Part shown: positions 1 through 10,299 of the stretch, one piece after another
How positions within the stretch are numbered: the first letter of the stretch is position 1
Layout of the letters: each line of letters opens with the position of its first letter
Assembly: GCA_010015655.1 (NCBI GenBank)
Contig: ML976669.1
Coordinates: 1,005,215 to 1,069,214 of the forward strand
Direction: 5' to 3'
DNA from: Bimuria novae-zelandiae CBS 107.79
Taxonomy: Eukaryota > Ascomycota > Dothideomycetes > Pleosporales > Didymosphaeriaceae
Length of the DNA stretch: 64,000 nt
Made by a program: the position numbers and the translations under genes
Notes under the pieces: generated by a model
What the model was told of the DNA's origin: nothing
Database searches by the model: none
Seen by the model: only the letters and a program-made list of their open reading frames with translations

Positions 1-242
1 GCTTTCCATTTCCTGCGCGGCTCAGTTTGGGCCAGAAACGTGCTACTGCTTCTCGCCTGAGCTTTTCTCCGTCTGCTTCGCCCAGGCCTGCATGTGCGGC
101 CACGGCGGCCACCTTCGTCAGTGTGGCTAATCACCGTTGCCAGCGCCCCTCCGCGCCTGCCAGCCCCACCACTACCGTCAACAAAATCCACTCTCGAACA
201 CAGCAGCTGGCAGGACACTTCCACCCCACCCGACACGACACA

Positions 243-1473
243 ATGGCTTCTCTCCCCGTTTCCGAGAAGGGCTTCCACTCCAAGGCCGCGAGCCAGTACA
301 CGGCCCGCAAGATTGGCGCTGCCAACACCCTCGAGCACCGCATCTACATCGAGAAGGATGGCTTACCCGTCTCGCCCTTCCACGACATCCCACTGTATGC
401 CAATGAGCAGCAGACTGTCCTCAACATGATTGTCGAGGTTCCGCGCTGGACCAACGCGAAGATGGAGGTGCGTGCCTGCCCCTCATCGTCACAAGAGGCC
501 ACGGCACCCCTCGCTGTGCTATGCCAGGTCGTACGATACAGCACTGAGAGTGCAGGTCTACACAAATTGTCGTCAGACTGATGTGTGACTTGTTTATTGT
601 CTCTGTATCGTACAGTCTGGGGTCGACTCATCACTGCACCAAGCTACCCCGCCTTCCGACTTTTTGACTAACGTACCACCCAGATCTCCAAGGAGGAGAC
701 GCTCAACCCAATCAAGCAGGACATCAAGAAGGGCAAGCTCCGCTATGTTCGCAACTGCTTCCCGCACAAGGGTTATCTCTGGAACTATGGTGCCTTCCCG
801 CAAGTACGGCTGCACGCCCATCTGATATCGAAACATGCACTGACACCATCCGTAGACCTGGGAAGACCCCAATACTATCCACCCCGAGACCAAGGCCAAG
901 GGTGACAACGACCCGTTGGACGTGTGCGAGATTGGCGAGCTCGTGGCCAAGCCTGGCGAGGTCATCCAGGTCAAGGTCCTCGGCGTCATGGCACTGCTCG
1001 ACGAGGAGGAGACCGACTGGAAGATCATTGTCATCAACGTCAACGACCCCCTTGCTCCCAAGCTCAACGACGTCGAGGATGTCGAGCGCCACCTTCCCGG
1101 TCTCCTGAGGGCGACGAATGAGTGGTTCCGCATCTACAAGATCCCCGATGGCAAGCCCGAGAACCAGTTCGCCTTCTCCGGCGAGTGCAAGAATAAGAAG
1201 TATGCCATGGACATCGTGCGCGAGTGCGCTGAGGCATGGGAGCGTCTCATCACTGGCAAGACCGCCAAGGGCGAGATTTCTCTGTAAGTCAGTTCTACAG
1301 CAGCTACGTGCTTTCACTAATGGCATTGCAGCACCAACGTCTCCGTTCCCCACTCGCAAGACCGTACTGATCCTTCCACGTTCAACATCCCGCCGGGCGA
1401 GAACCAGGCCCCTGCTCCGATCGACCCCAGCATCGACAAGTGGTTCTTCATTAGTGGTGCGCCGTCTGCGTAA
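243..1473 (+). CDS. IPP1: Inorganic pyrophosphatase (soluble family I)
   Basis: Hydrolyses pyrophosphate to two phosphates, pulling biosynthetic reactions forward in the cytosol (family knowledge). Four exons join in frame: 243-467, 684-803, 856-1283 and 1332-1473, giving 304 aa, close to the usual 285-300 aa of fungal enzymes. The family signature DNDPLDV, which binds the metal ions, is at the start of exon 3. The N-terminal part contains [20 protein letters not shown] and the C-terminal part [12 protein letters not shown], both typical. Introns are 216, 52 and 48 bp with GT-AG ends. The ATG at 243 is the first in-frame ATG; the frame stays open upstream to the window edge with basic, Ser/Ala-rich codons but no ATG. 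Confidence 0.95.
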
Positions 1474-1711
1474 GTACAGAACACTTTATTGTGGCATCTG
1501 ATCCAACAAGCCACGGCGGCACGCGCCATGCTTCAGGTTAGACAAAAGTCTTTTGGCACATGTAGATTGATGCCCGGTTCAGATTAGGGACCTTTGGGTC
1601 CGTCCATGAACAATCACTTGTCCAACCCCTCTCGATGCCATGACTCCGTGAGATGCAAGTGCCCAACCATATACAGTATTCGTACATCAACGCTGAGGTT
1701 ATCTTGTCCCT

Positions 1712-2058
1712 TCAATTGCCCGTCAACTCCTCTTTGCGTGCCAATACCCGCGAATGTCGGTCGACTTCCTCCATGACCTCTGTTATCCGCATCTTTTCTA
1801 GCTCGAGTTTCATCTCTTTCCCATCTTCTATCATTTAGTTAGACATATTGAGACATTCATCCCTCCAGATCACGTACTGAACTTGACGTCGAGTGTGGCA
1901 GGTTCCTTGCTGGTCCGCGGCAGCATCTTCGTCTCTATTTTCATGCCATCTACGCGCGCGTTTGGTGGTATCAGGGAGAGGAAGAGCCGTGCGGGTTTGG
2001 CGCGTTTAGAGAAAGGGTTGAACTTCACGCGAACGTCTGTGAGGAACCGGGTGATCAT
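1712..2058 (-). CDS. MRPL44: Mitochondrial large ribosomal subunit protein mL53 (Mrpl44 type)
   Basis: Structural protein of the mitochondrial 54S ribosomal subunit. Two exons, 2058-1878 and 1827-1712, joined across a 50-bp intron (GTACGT donor, CTAAC branch site, TAG acceptor), give 98 aa, the length I recall for the yeast protein. The start MITRFLTDVRVKFNPFSKRA and the following KPARLFLSLIP are typical of the family. Exon 2 encodes an acidic/basic helical stretch (DGKEMKLELEKMRITEVMEE) and ends in KEELTGN. It sits between IPP1 and SEC20, divergent from the latter with about 270 bp between start codons. The gene is easily missed because each exon is short. Confidence 0.88.
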
Positions 2059-2328
2059 TGTGAATGGCGACGCCGGGAGCGAGTGGAGGGCTGACAGGCC
2101 TGGAGTCTGTTAGAAAGGAACCCTCACGGAAAGTAGCCTCGAAAACATACCAATTAGCACGCACAGCCGAATGAAGCAGCTGGACAATTCTCCGTGATAG
2201 CTTCCCGCTGGAGAATCCGTTATGCTGGTCCGTGCGAAGCCTGCGGAGAAAACAAACGCCGACAGCCCTAAGAAAGAGCGGCGCGCGTCATTGCCTGTTG
2301 CTTCCACCCTGGCCGTTCGCATCCCACC

Positions 2329-3744
2329 ATGCCACCACTCCCCTCCACCACGCAGACCCTTAATACATGCCTCATTGCACTATCCGAATCGAACAAGGCT
2401 GTTCAACAGCTCATACAACGCCTGGCCAAACTCGACTTCCAGCCCGGAAGCCAGCCGCTGAATCCTGAAGAGGGGGACATTCGGTTGGAGCTTAGTGCTG
2501 AGATACACGAGAGCTTGAAGGGGATTGAAGAGGAGCTTGAGCTTCTGAGGCAAGAAGTTGAGGACTTTGTTGGTGCAGGAAACGCTGGAAGGAGGAGAGA
2601 CAGCACCAAGGACGGAGAGCGGAGTAGACCTGCAGTCCTGCTTGCGAAATTGACAGAGGATCTAAGATAGTGAGTCCTTCCCACTTTCCGACACAAAGAA
2701 TAGAGGTTCTAACACTGCCATTGCAGCTCTCGATCACAGTACCGCAAAGCTCAACTGACCGCCAAGCACAACGCCGACCGTGCCAAACTCAAAGAGCGCG
2801 AACTGCTCTTCTCGTCGCTCCAATCCGGCACGTCGACACCTTCATCTACGCACCGTCGCCGTGGTCAAGGCCTCAACGAATCCGAAATCGTAACACAAGC
2901 GTCCTCGGACGTGACAGCTGCGCTCCGAAGAACCCACCAATTGATGCAAAGCGAGCTTTCACGCTCAAGATTTGCTCAGGAGACCCTCGAACAGTCTACA
3001 GCCGCTCTCGCAGATCTCGGCGAGAAGTACTCCGACCTCAATAGCCTCCTTGCTAATAGCAGGACCCTTGTGACAACCCTACTCAAGAGCCAGAAGAGCG
3101 ATACTTGGTACCTCGAGACTACATTCTACATCCTCATCACAACAGTCATCTGGCTCGTCTTTCGGAGGTGGCTATACGGTCCAATATCGTGGTTCATAAT
3201 TTTGCCGCTGAAGATCCTGTTCCGCATCGTCTTCGCCGTCGTACCTGCCTCAGCTGCGACGACCAGTGCAGTAGCGAACGCGAACGCGAAACCGTCCACG
3301 AGCCTCATCGTTAAGCCGAGCGCGACGGGCGGAATACCACCGCGACTACCCGGACAGCAACAAGCAAACTACGTGCGTGTTGGTGGAGGTGGAAGAGGAG
3401 CGCCTCAGGATCCTAGTGCACCCGACTCAATTTCGCGACAAGTAGGCAAAATGGCAGAGAAGGCACAGCAGCAGAACACGGAGGAGGTTCCGGACCACCC
3501 GCAGTTCAGAAAGCAGCAGCCGCAGGAAGATGACGGACCTGTGGTGAGGGGCGACGGCACAGTGCTGCAAGAGCGCGGTGATCGACCAAAGAACCCGAAG
3601 AAGAAGGTGTGGGAGGAGAACGTGGAGAGTGCCAAGTTTGAGGAGCAGCAGCGGCAGGTGGAGGAGGAGATTCTAGGTGAACAGAAAGCCGCAGAGGGTG
3701 AGGCAGTGCAGGAGGAGAAGGGAAGGAAGAGAGATGAACTGTGA
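2329..3744 (+). CDS. SEC20: Sec20-type ER Q-SNARE with C-terminal RDEL
   Basis: SNARE of the endoplasmic reticulum that acts in fusion of Golgi-to-ER (COPI) vesicles. Exons 2329-2669 and 2727-3744 flank a 57-bp intron and give 452 aa. The N-terminal half is coiled coil (about residues 15-115). The Sec20/SNARE helix covers about 176-243 and is followed by a membrane anchor near 245-262 and a second hydrophobic stretch to about 286. The lumenal tail is long, polar and Glu/Gln-rich and ends in GRKRDEL. RDEL is an HDEL/KDEL-like retrieval signal; budding-yeast Sec20 also ends in an HDEL signal (family knowledge). The tail of about 165 aa is longer than I would expect and looks disordered. Confidence 0.93.
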
Positions 3745-4070
3745 GGAGGGCCAGTGCTTGTGTGATATCCTATGAATAACGATTATGAGACTTTATTCTT
3801 CTTGTGCTCTGATCGGTTTGCGAGATTTTGTACAGCAATGTTCGGCGTTGAAGTTTTGGCTACAATATACCTCGCTAGTACACCTCCTAGAACAAGATGA
3901 TGCTTCGTTTTTGGTGATGCGTGTTGCCATCTCATCTCGGTCTCGCCAATATGCTAGAGAATCCGCTGGCTAGACGGCGCCATCCCATCCGCCTTCTGCC
4001 CACTGCGAATATAAAAGCCAGTATTTTGCGCCAGTAGTTGATTCTTCACACTTTGTCTTTCTCCAGGCTG
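3745..4070. other. Intergenic: SEC20 3' region and approach to the repeat array
   Basis: No gene seen. It holds the SEC20 3' untranslated region and, at about 4010, a TATA-like ATATAAAAG followed by a pyrimidine-rich leader that leads straight into the first GGACTAAAA motif at 4071. Confidence 0.5.
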
Positions 4071-7000
4071 GGACTAAAAGAACCTTGAACGTTTGTATGT
4101 CCTGGAGACTAAATTTCGGACAGGAACACGTGACGTGGCTCTGCCGTGTGTAAAAACAAGCGAAGTCACTCGAACATGGTTTCGGTGGACTAAAAAGTAG
4201 AAAAGCTAGGTTCTATGTGGCTCTGCCGTGTGGTTCAAAAAAGAACAGCGTTGGGAATCATGGGCTGGGGGACTAAAAACGGGAGTGAAGATGATTATGT
4301 GCCGCCGGGATCTCTTCTTCTAAAATAGCTCCTGGGTTGACTTGCATGTGGGGACTAAATCACGTCTCAGCGTAAAGCATGAGGCGCTCGTCTGTCTATA
4401 ATATACCGGCAGATGGATATATGGGCGCTGTGCCGCCCGTCTTCGGTTCTAAAATCCACATAATGGATGGGCCATGCGGGGACGAAGGCAGGTATAAAAT
4501 CAAGGGCAACCAGGCATGTGTGTTCTTTCCGCCTCTCACTCTTAGGATAAGAGTCGAGAAGGGGGTTTCAGAATTCATCATGAGGGTGGTGATACAAGAG
4601 AAAGACGAGATTGTACATGTGTTTCTGCCGTTGTCACCAAAAACGCCCAGATACTGTTTCCATGTTCATCGCGAGCTCGTTGCGTGGAACTAGAACACAG
4701 TGTCCAAAATGGCATGCGCCCTCGTGATGTGGCACAAAATCACCAGGTACACGACATAATGTCTTCGCTCCTTCGGTCTCAGTTGCTTTATGTAGCCACG
4801 TGACTGACGTCCGAGGTGGTGTGTGTGGAAGGCACCACCTAGGTGCACGGACTACTGAGTAAACAGACTCTCGCCCGCTTTCCTTTAGCCCAGAGAGACT
4901 CCTCACTCCACACCCTTTCCTGCAGATAGCAATATAGCTTGCTTGTCGATATGCTTGCCTTCCCACACTTTAGAGCTAAACTAAAAGCAAGTCCGAGTAC
5001 TGATGTGATGTGAACCAAAAAGCGTTCTCAAGCTCAAGCATGTTTCTTCACTTGCTTTCTTGCCAAAAGCTCGTATATCATCCACCCATGGTCTGCCCTT
5101 GCTCTTGCCTTTGTACACTAAAAAGCTTCCGAATAGGACGAAATGAGTGGATCCCAGATCGGTTATAAGAACAACGTTTTCTTGCAGAAACTTCTACGTT
5201 TCACCTTTCTTGCTTTGAGACTTGGAGCTGTAAAAGGACAATATGGTAGAAATGGTGTTGGGATACAAATATGAAGATAGTAAGCCCTATGGGTGTGTTG
5301 CTGGGGGTAACACTTTGTTTGAAAAGTTTCACCGGCGCCATGAAATATGCGCTGGAAGCTTTGTTTGCTAGACGAAAAATCATAATGGACCCTAGAGATG
5401 GCGGGTGCTGAGGGACGGATGAATCCGATGGTCGAAAAAACCATGGCGGTGCTGCGGGACGATTGGGATTCTTACTTCCTGGCCGGCGCCTCATGCACAC
5501 ACTTCAAGAACTCCAGATTTGCAGTGCAAAAGTGCATCAGGAAATGATATGGATTGGGAGCCAAAATAAAACCACGGTAGGGTCTACGCATGCGGCGTTG
5601 CTCCCCACGTCCAGAAGCGTTTATCGGAAGAGCTATGTGCGCCGGCGAAGCTAGACCAAGCATCCAAAGCTTACCCTTACCTCAAGATGAGTGGCCTCCT
5701 AGCTGGGGTATAACTATTCCGATACCTCAAACGTTCTCTCCGCTCACTACACACCATACTCCAAGGATGGGGCACTAAAGATATGAGTGGAATGCCATGG
5801 GCTTGGAGACCAAAAGGACGCCCCGCAAGGATTATTTGGCTGCTTGTTGTGCATTAGAAAAACCAATTACAAGATGGACCGACTAATACGCGCTGTAATA
5901 GGGTCAAACAAATGTTTACCGCCTATATCTATGTGCAGAACCTCGGTGGAACGAAAAATGATGACTTAGTGGTTTTTACTGCCATTCACGCGGTTCACAC
6001 TCCAGGAGCGGGATCAGAAAGGCTCAAAGTGGGCCTTGGTATTCTAAAGGAGCCAAATCATGAAGTTCAACAACGTGGGTAAGTGGGCATGCTCCCAAAG
6101 CGTCCATAATCCGTGATCATGGGCACTGGAAGCTAAGATCTTTGTACCGAAATCATTCCAGAGCACTTTTATGCGTGCCCTAAGCTGTAAATGAGGCGCC
6201 TACTATCTGTTGAGACTCATATGTTATGTTACACTCATACCGCTCCAGAAGGTAATCATCAAAAGCCACATACGCACCACACCATTCTAAACATCAAAAA
6301 TTGCTCGAGCTACCACTCTATGGGTGGGTTTATTTTCCAAAAGACTGTCATGTCGCTTGCATGGAGACTGAGAGCCTGCTTTCTGCCCTAAAACGGGTTA
6401 TGAGCCCGGGATGTGCAGACTCTGAGTTGGTTTTAAGACCACCATGCCAGCCAGCGAGGCCAGCTCTTCGATGCTTCTTCCACTCCATGCTTGTAACCAA
6501 AATGTAAAACCCCCAGTATCCACGTCTGAGGTGACTAAAATTCCGCATTGAAGATTTTTATGGGTGATCGCCTGTCTGAAAAAAGCTTCACGGACACTGG
6601 GCAAGAGAACTCGGCACTAAATAAAGCATTCAGCGCACGAATGGTCCGGAAACGAGTCCCTGGAACTAAAATGCTATGATCACGTTTCATAATCGTGTTC
6701 TTTGGTCGAGGAGCTTTTGTTTTTTCATAAGCCTAGTGTGACGGTTTAGGACATGAAGCTTGGGCCACCCGCGTATGTGCGGCCCGTGCACGTGATCCAC
6801 GTGATCCACAGTATATAGCTCCATAGAGTAGCTTCTCAATCAAAACAACGATTGCCTCAACACTCTTTTTCGACGTCACACCTAGCAAACACAAGACCGA
6901 GAGAATCGAAGGTTTGAGCTACTGAAGCTATGTTTCTCTAGGTTTCGAGAAACGACAGACCGACAATCCAAGAAGCAACCAGCATGTTGTGTGCTCAAAG

Positions 7001-8278
7001 GCTGAAAATGTATGTTTTCCGTGGCTGCTCCATCCGAATCAATAACGCAATCCCTGCACATCAACGTCCTGCAAGAAAAGTTGCCATACCTCCGCCATGA
7101 GAAGCGGAGTGTCACACCAATGGTCACTGTTACGAAGGCTCAAGCACTTCCAAAAACGAGCGTCTAAGCTCTTGTAATCTTTTGCCTTGCGACAGCCAAA
7201 ATATAAAACCATTCTCCTTATGGGTCCACGAGTGTGGATTCTATTGATCTCTAGCTGGAGCCCTTATACTTCCCACATTATCTACAGCTATCTATAGCTT
7301 TAAAAAGGTTATATGCTGTCTATTTATGTGCGACTGCTCCTGTGCTCGTACTTCAACCACCATGTTTCGTTGCTTGCGATCTAGAATCTAAATCGAGCGA
7401 GAAACGATTGATGGGGGTGCGGCTTCTGTGTCCGGGACTAGAATCAACCATAAAGTTCGCGTTGACACATGCACGACTTAAGAGTTACGGGAAAGAGGCT
7501 TTTTATCCGGTGGGTGGGGTAACCTGTTGGAGATAAAAGCCAGGCTCGGGGTATACCTAGGTATAATTCATCCATGTGGCTAGCTTCTTCACACCACTAC
7601 CCAAATTTGCTTGGGAGACCAAAAGTCTATCGAGATAAAGTATGCTTTTAGGGCCAAATACCGTGCCCTGCGTTAACATTGGGTTCGCTACTTCAGAGCT
7701 AGCAATCAAAATAGAGAAAGAAAACATGAATGCGACCTTGTTCCTGCGGCGCAACAAAAACTGGAGGATTCCATCCATGTTCTCTGCCTTCGAGAGATCT
7801 TTTACCCATATCTGTGACTCCCAAGGCACTTTGACAAAACCGATGCAGACGCATCTTTAGGAAGCTAAAACATCGGCGAGGGTACACACGATTGGCTTTG
7901 CATGGGTATATAAATCCCTCGCGCTATCTTCTGTGCTCTCCTCTTCACATCGTTGCAGCCACTCGCAAGGCTAAAACTTAAGCCAGAAGTACACGATGTT
8001 CTGCGGACGAACCAAAAAGGTACATTCCGACCCCATGTCTGCCTCTTTGCGAAGCTCGCACGAGAAAAATTTCCGCAATCATCAAATGGAGGTGCCGTCC
8101 AGGTGTGATCAAAATGAGCCGGCGCTCGCAAAATGTTTCGTTCCTCCTTCTTCTCGAAATCCTCCTGTGACTTGATCAAATGTGCGGGAAAGCTAAAAAA
8201 GAGAAGGGACCTATTCTATGGCAGCGCCGCTCTGGGATTCCAACTAAAATGCGACTACACACAATTTATGGCTGCGTA
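4071..8278 (+). repeat. Degenerate GGACTAAAA motif array, left part
   Basis: About 4.2 kb without a convincing gene. Sequences of the form GGACTAAAA recur, exact at 4071, 4187 and 4270. Near-copies recur every 40-100 bp, for example GGAGACTAAAT at 4104, ACACTAAAAAGC at 5115, GTGACTAAAA at 6531, GGAACTAAAATG at 6662 and AACTAAAATGCG near 8251. CATG often occurs in the spacers. Nearly all copies are on the plus strand. TATA-like boxes with pyrimidine-rich leaders occur near 6811 and 7908. The array stops where a pogo-like transposon begins at 8279 and resumes after the second transposon. Short open frames inside show no domain or consistent coding character. Function unknown. Confidence 0.6.
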
Positions 8279-8330
8279 ACGTGCACGGACAGCTCATGCC
8301 CGGAGACACCTCGTGCCCCGCCGAACACCA
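8279..8330 (+). repeat. Left terminal inverted repeat of transposon A
   Basis: Its 52 bases match the reverse complement of 17439-17490 with no difference by eye. The preceding bases 8277-8278 are the TA target duplication. Confidence 0.92.
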
Positions 8331-8377
8331 AGCCGCGTCTTAACACCACAACTTCAATAGACTATAACGCTACAGCC

Positions 8378-9811
8378 ATGGCACCTATTAACGATGTAAT
8401 TAAAGATTTGAAATCGCGTGATCTAGGAGAACACTTTACGTTAAGGGAAGTTGCTAAAAAATACAAGGTTAATTACTTAACGCTAGGGCGAAGGTGGAGA
8501 GGCGTAATAGCGTCTTAGGAGGATAGATACTTAAATTAATAAGCTCTTAACTAATAACAAGAGCTAGAGCTTATACAATATATTATAAAGCTTATAGAGA
8601 GAGGCCTTCCTTCTACGAGAAAGATAATTAGGAATTTCTTATCTAAAGTAGCCTATTAGTAGCTAAGCAATTAATGGGTTTCTCGCTTTATCACTAAACA
8701 CTAGATCTATATAATCTTAAAGTAGACCACTACTATAGATCGTGTTCGCCACCTGGCTAATTCTAAGTTAAAATACCGTCTCTATTTCGAGCTACTGCAT
8801 CGAAAGATCACTAAATATCACCTTAAGGCTCAAGATATATATAATATAGATAAGAAGGGCTTCTTAATTAGCTTAATAGGCAGAAGTAAGAGGATATTTA
8901 GCAGGCGTTAATAAGAGAAGAAGGAGGTTTAAGTATCTTTTTAGGATAGATTACGCAAGTTCCTAACACTCCTAGCCTGCTATTGCGTTAATAGGAGCTC
9001 GCTGCCTCTAAGCCTTATCTACGTAGCTAAAAAAGGAGCTATATAATTAAGTTAGGTAGAAGATATTAAGGCAAGAGAATATAAGGTCTTTGTCTTATTA
9101 TCTTTAACAGGCTAGTTAAACAACGATATAGGCCTAGCTTAGCTAGAGCAAGTGTTTAATCGCTATATAAAGTAGTAATTAGGAAGATAGCAATTACTTA
9201 TCCTTAATAGCTATAGATCTTATGTTATAATAGAGTTTATTAACTACTATAATCGTTACAGGATCCTCCTTATAATCCTTCCCCCCTATTTAACTTATAC
9301 GCTCTAGCTGCTTAACGTAGTACTATTTAAGCCTCTCTCTTAAGCTTACTCTAACGAGCTTACTAACTATCTCTATAAGGCTTAAAATCTTATTCTAATT
9401 AAGAAAGGAGACTTCTTCCTACTTTTCTAGAGCGCCTAGATATCCTCCTTCACGGAGAGCCTCATATTAAAGGCCTTCGAAGCTACTAGGATCTAGCCTA
9501 TAGATGCCAACGTTATCCTCCGTAGATTTGCTAGCACGCCAGAAGCTAAGAGAAGCTTATTATTAGGGCTCTCTAATTATAATTAGAGAAAGATAGATCG
9601 ATTAGTTTAAGCTACTATTACTAATAACTATTAGTATAAGGTAAGAAAGCTACGTTTAAGCGTTTACTATCTCTCTATTTAGAATAAGCTTTTAAAGCAT
9701 GAGAATAAGGGCTTAAAGGAGGCTCTTTAATATAAAAAGAAGCATAGGAAGAAGAGCAAAGTTCTTAACCTTTAATAGCGCTAGGAATATTATAATAGCA
9801 CTATCTACTAG
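8378..9811 (+). pseudogene. Pogo-like transposase, 5' part (RIP-mutated)
   Basis: The frame opens at an ATG with MAPINDVIKDLKSRDLGEHF, then a helix-turn-helix segment with AKKYKVNYLTLGRRWRGV, the Psq/CENP-B-like DNA-binding start of fungal pogo transposases. It stops at 8516-8518 (TAG where Gln is expected). Beyond that, transposase-like pieces continue through many stops, including IDKKGFLISLIGRSKR near 8850. In intact relatives this DDE_1-domain segment reads D-E-K-G-F, so Glu to Lys is a G-to-A change. The frame is then cut by the chromovirus at 9817. Not functional. Confidence 0.82.
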
Positions 9812-9816
9812 TCTCC

Positions 9817-10294
9817 TGTTAGGATCTGTATTTAGCATCACCAGGCTAACATTCTGAGACGGCCAAGGTCTTATGGGAGCCAATGGTGGCACAGCAATGG
9901 GCAAGTCACGTGACTGCTCGAAGCGCTCGAAGCGAGCAAGTCGAGCAGGTGCAGAAAGCCAAGGCTGCGCTCGACATGCTCGAAGCGAGCAAGTCGAGCA
10001 GGTGCAGAAAAGCCAAGGCTGCGCTCGACATGCTCGAAGCGAGCAAGTCGAGCATGCTAAGTATATAGGAACATGAGGATAGACTCTTCCACCTTATGTT
10101 TAACCTATTTATTAATCTATCGTTTAGATTTACTTAGGCTCTTGTTAATTTAATTATAACGCACCTTACTTTAATACTAACACCCTATTAATAAGCGCGA
10201 GCTATTAATATACCTTTTCTTATCTTTAATATTACTCCTACTAGAGAACTAACCTTAACCCTATTTCGGACTAGCTACCCGTAGGGACTTAATA
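9817..10294 (+). repeat. 5' LTR of the chromovirus
   Basis: Begins TGTTAGGATC and ends GGGACTTAATA. It matches the 3' LTR after removal of the MITE (478 versus about 480 bp), with mainly C/T and G/A differences as expected from RIP. Confidence 0.92.
9916..10053 (+). repeat. GC-rich tandem repeat inside the LTR
   Basis: Units of 53-54 bp built on GCTCGAAGCGAGCAAGTCGA occur about two and a half times. They contain overlapping inverted repeats (CTCGAAGCGAG and GCTCGA...TCGAGC), so the RNA or single strand could fold. The block is far richer in G+C than the surrounding element. Confidence 0.75.
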
Positions 10295-10299
10295 TCTTA

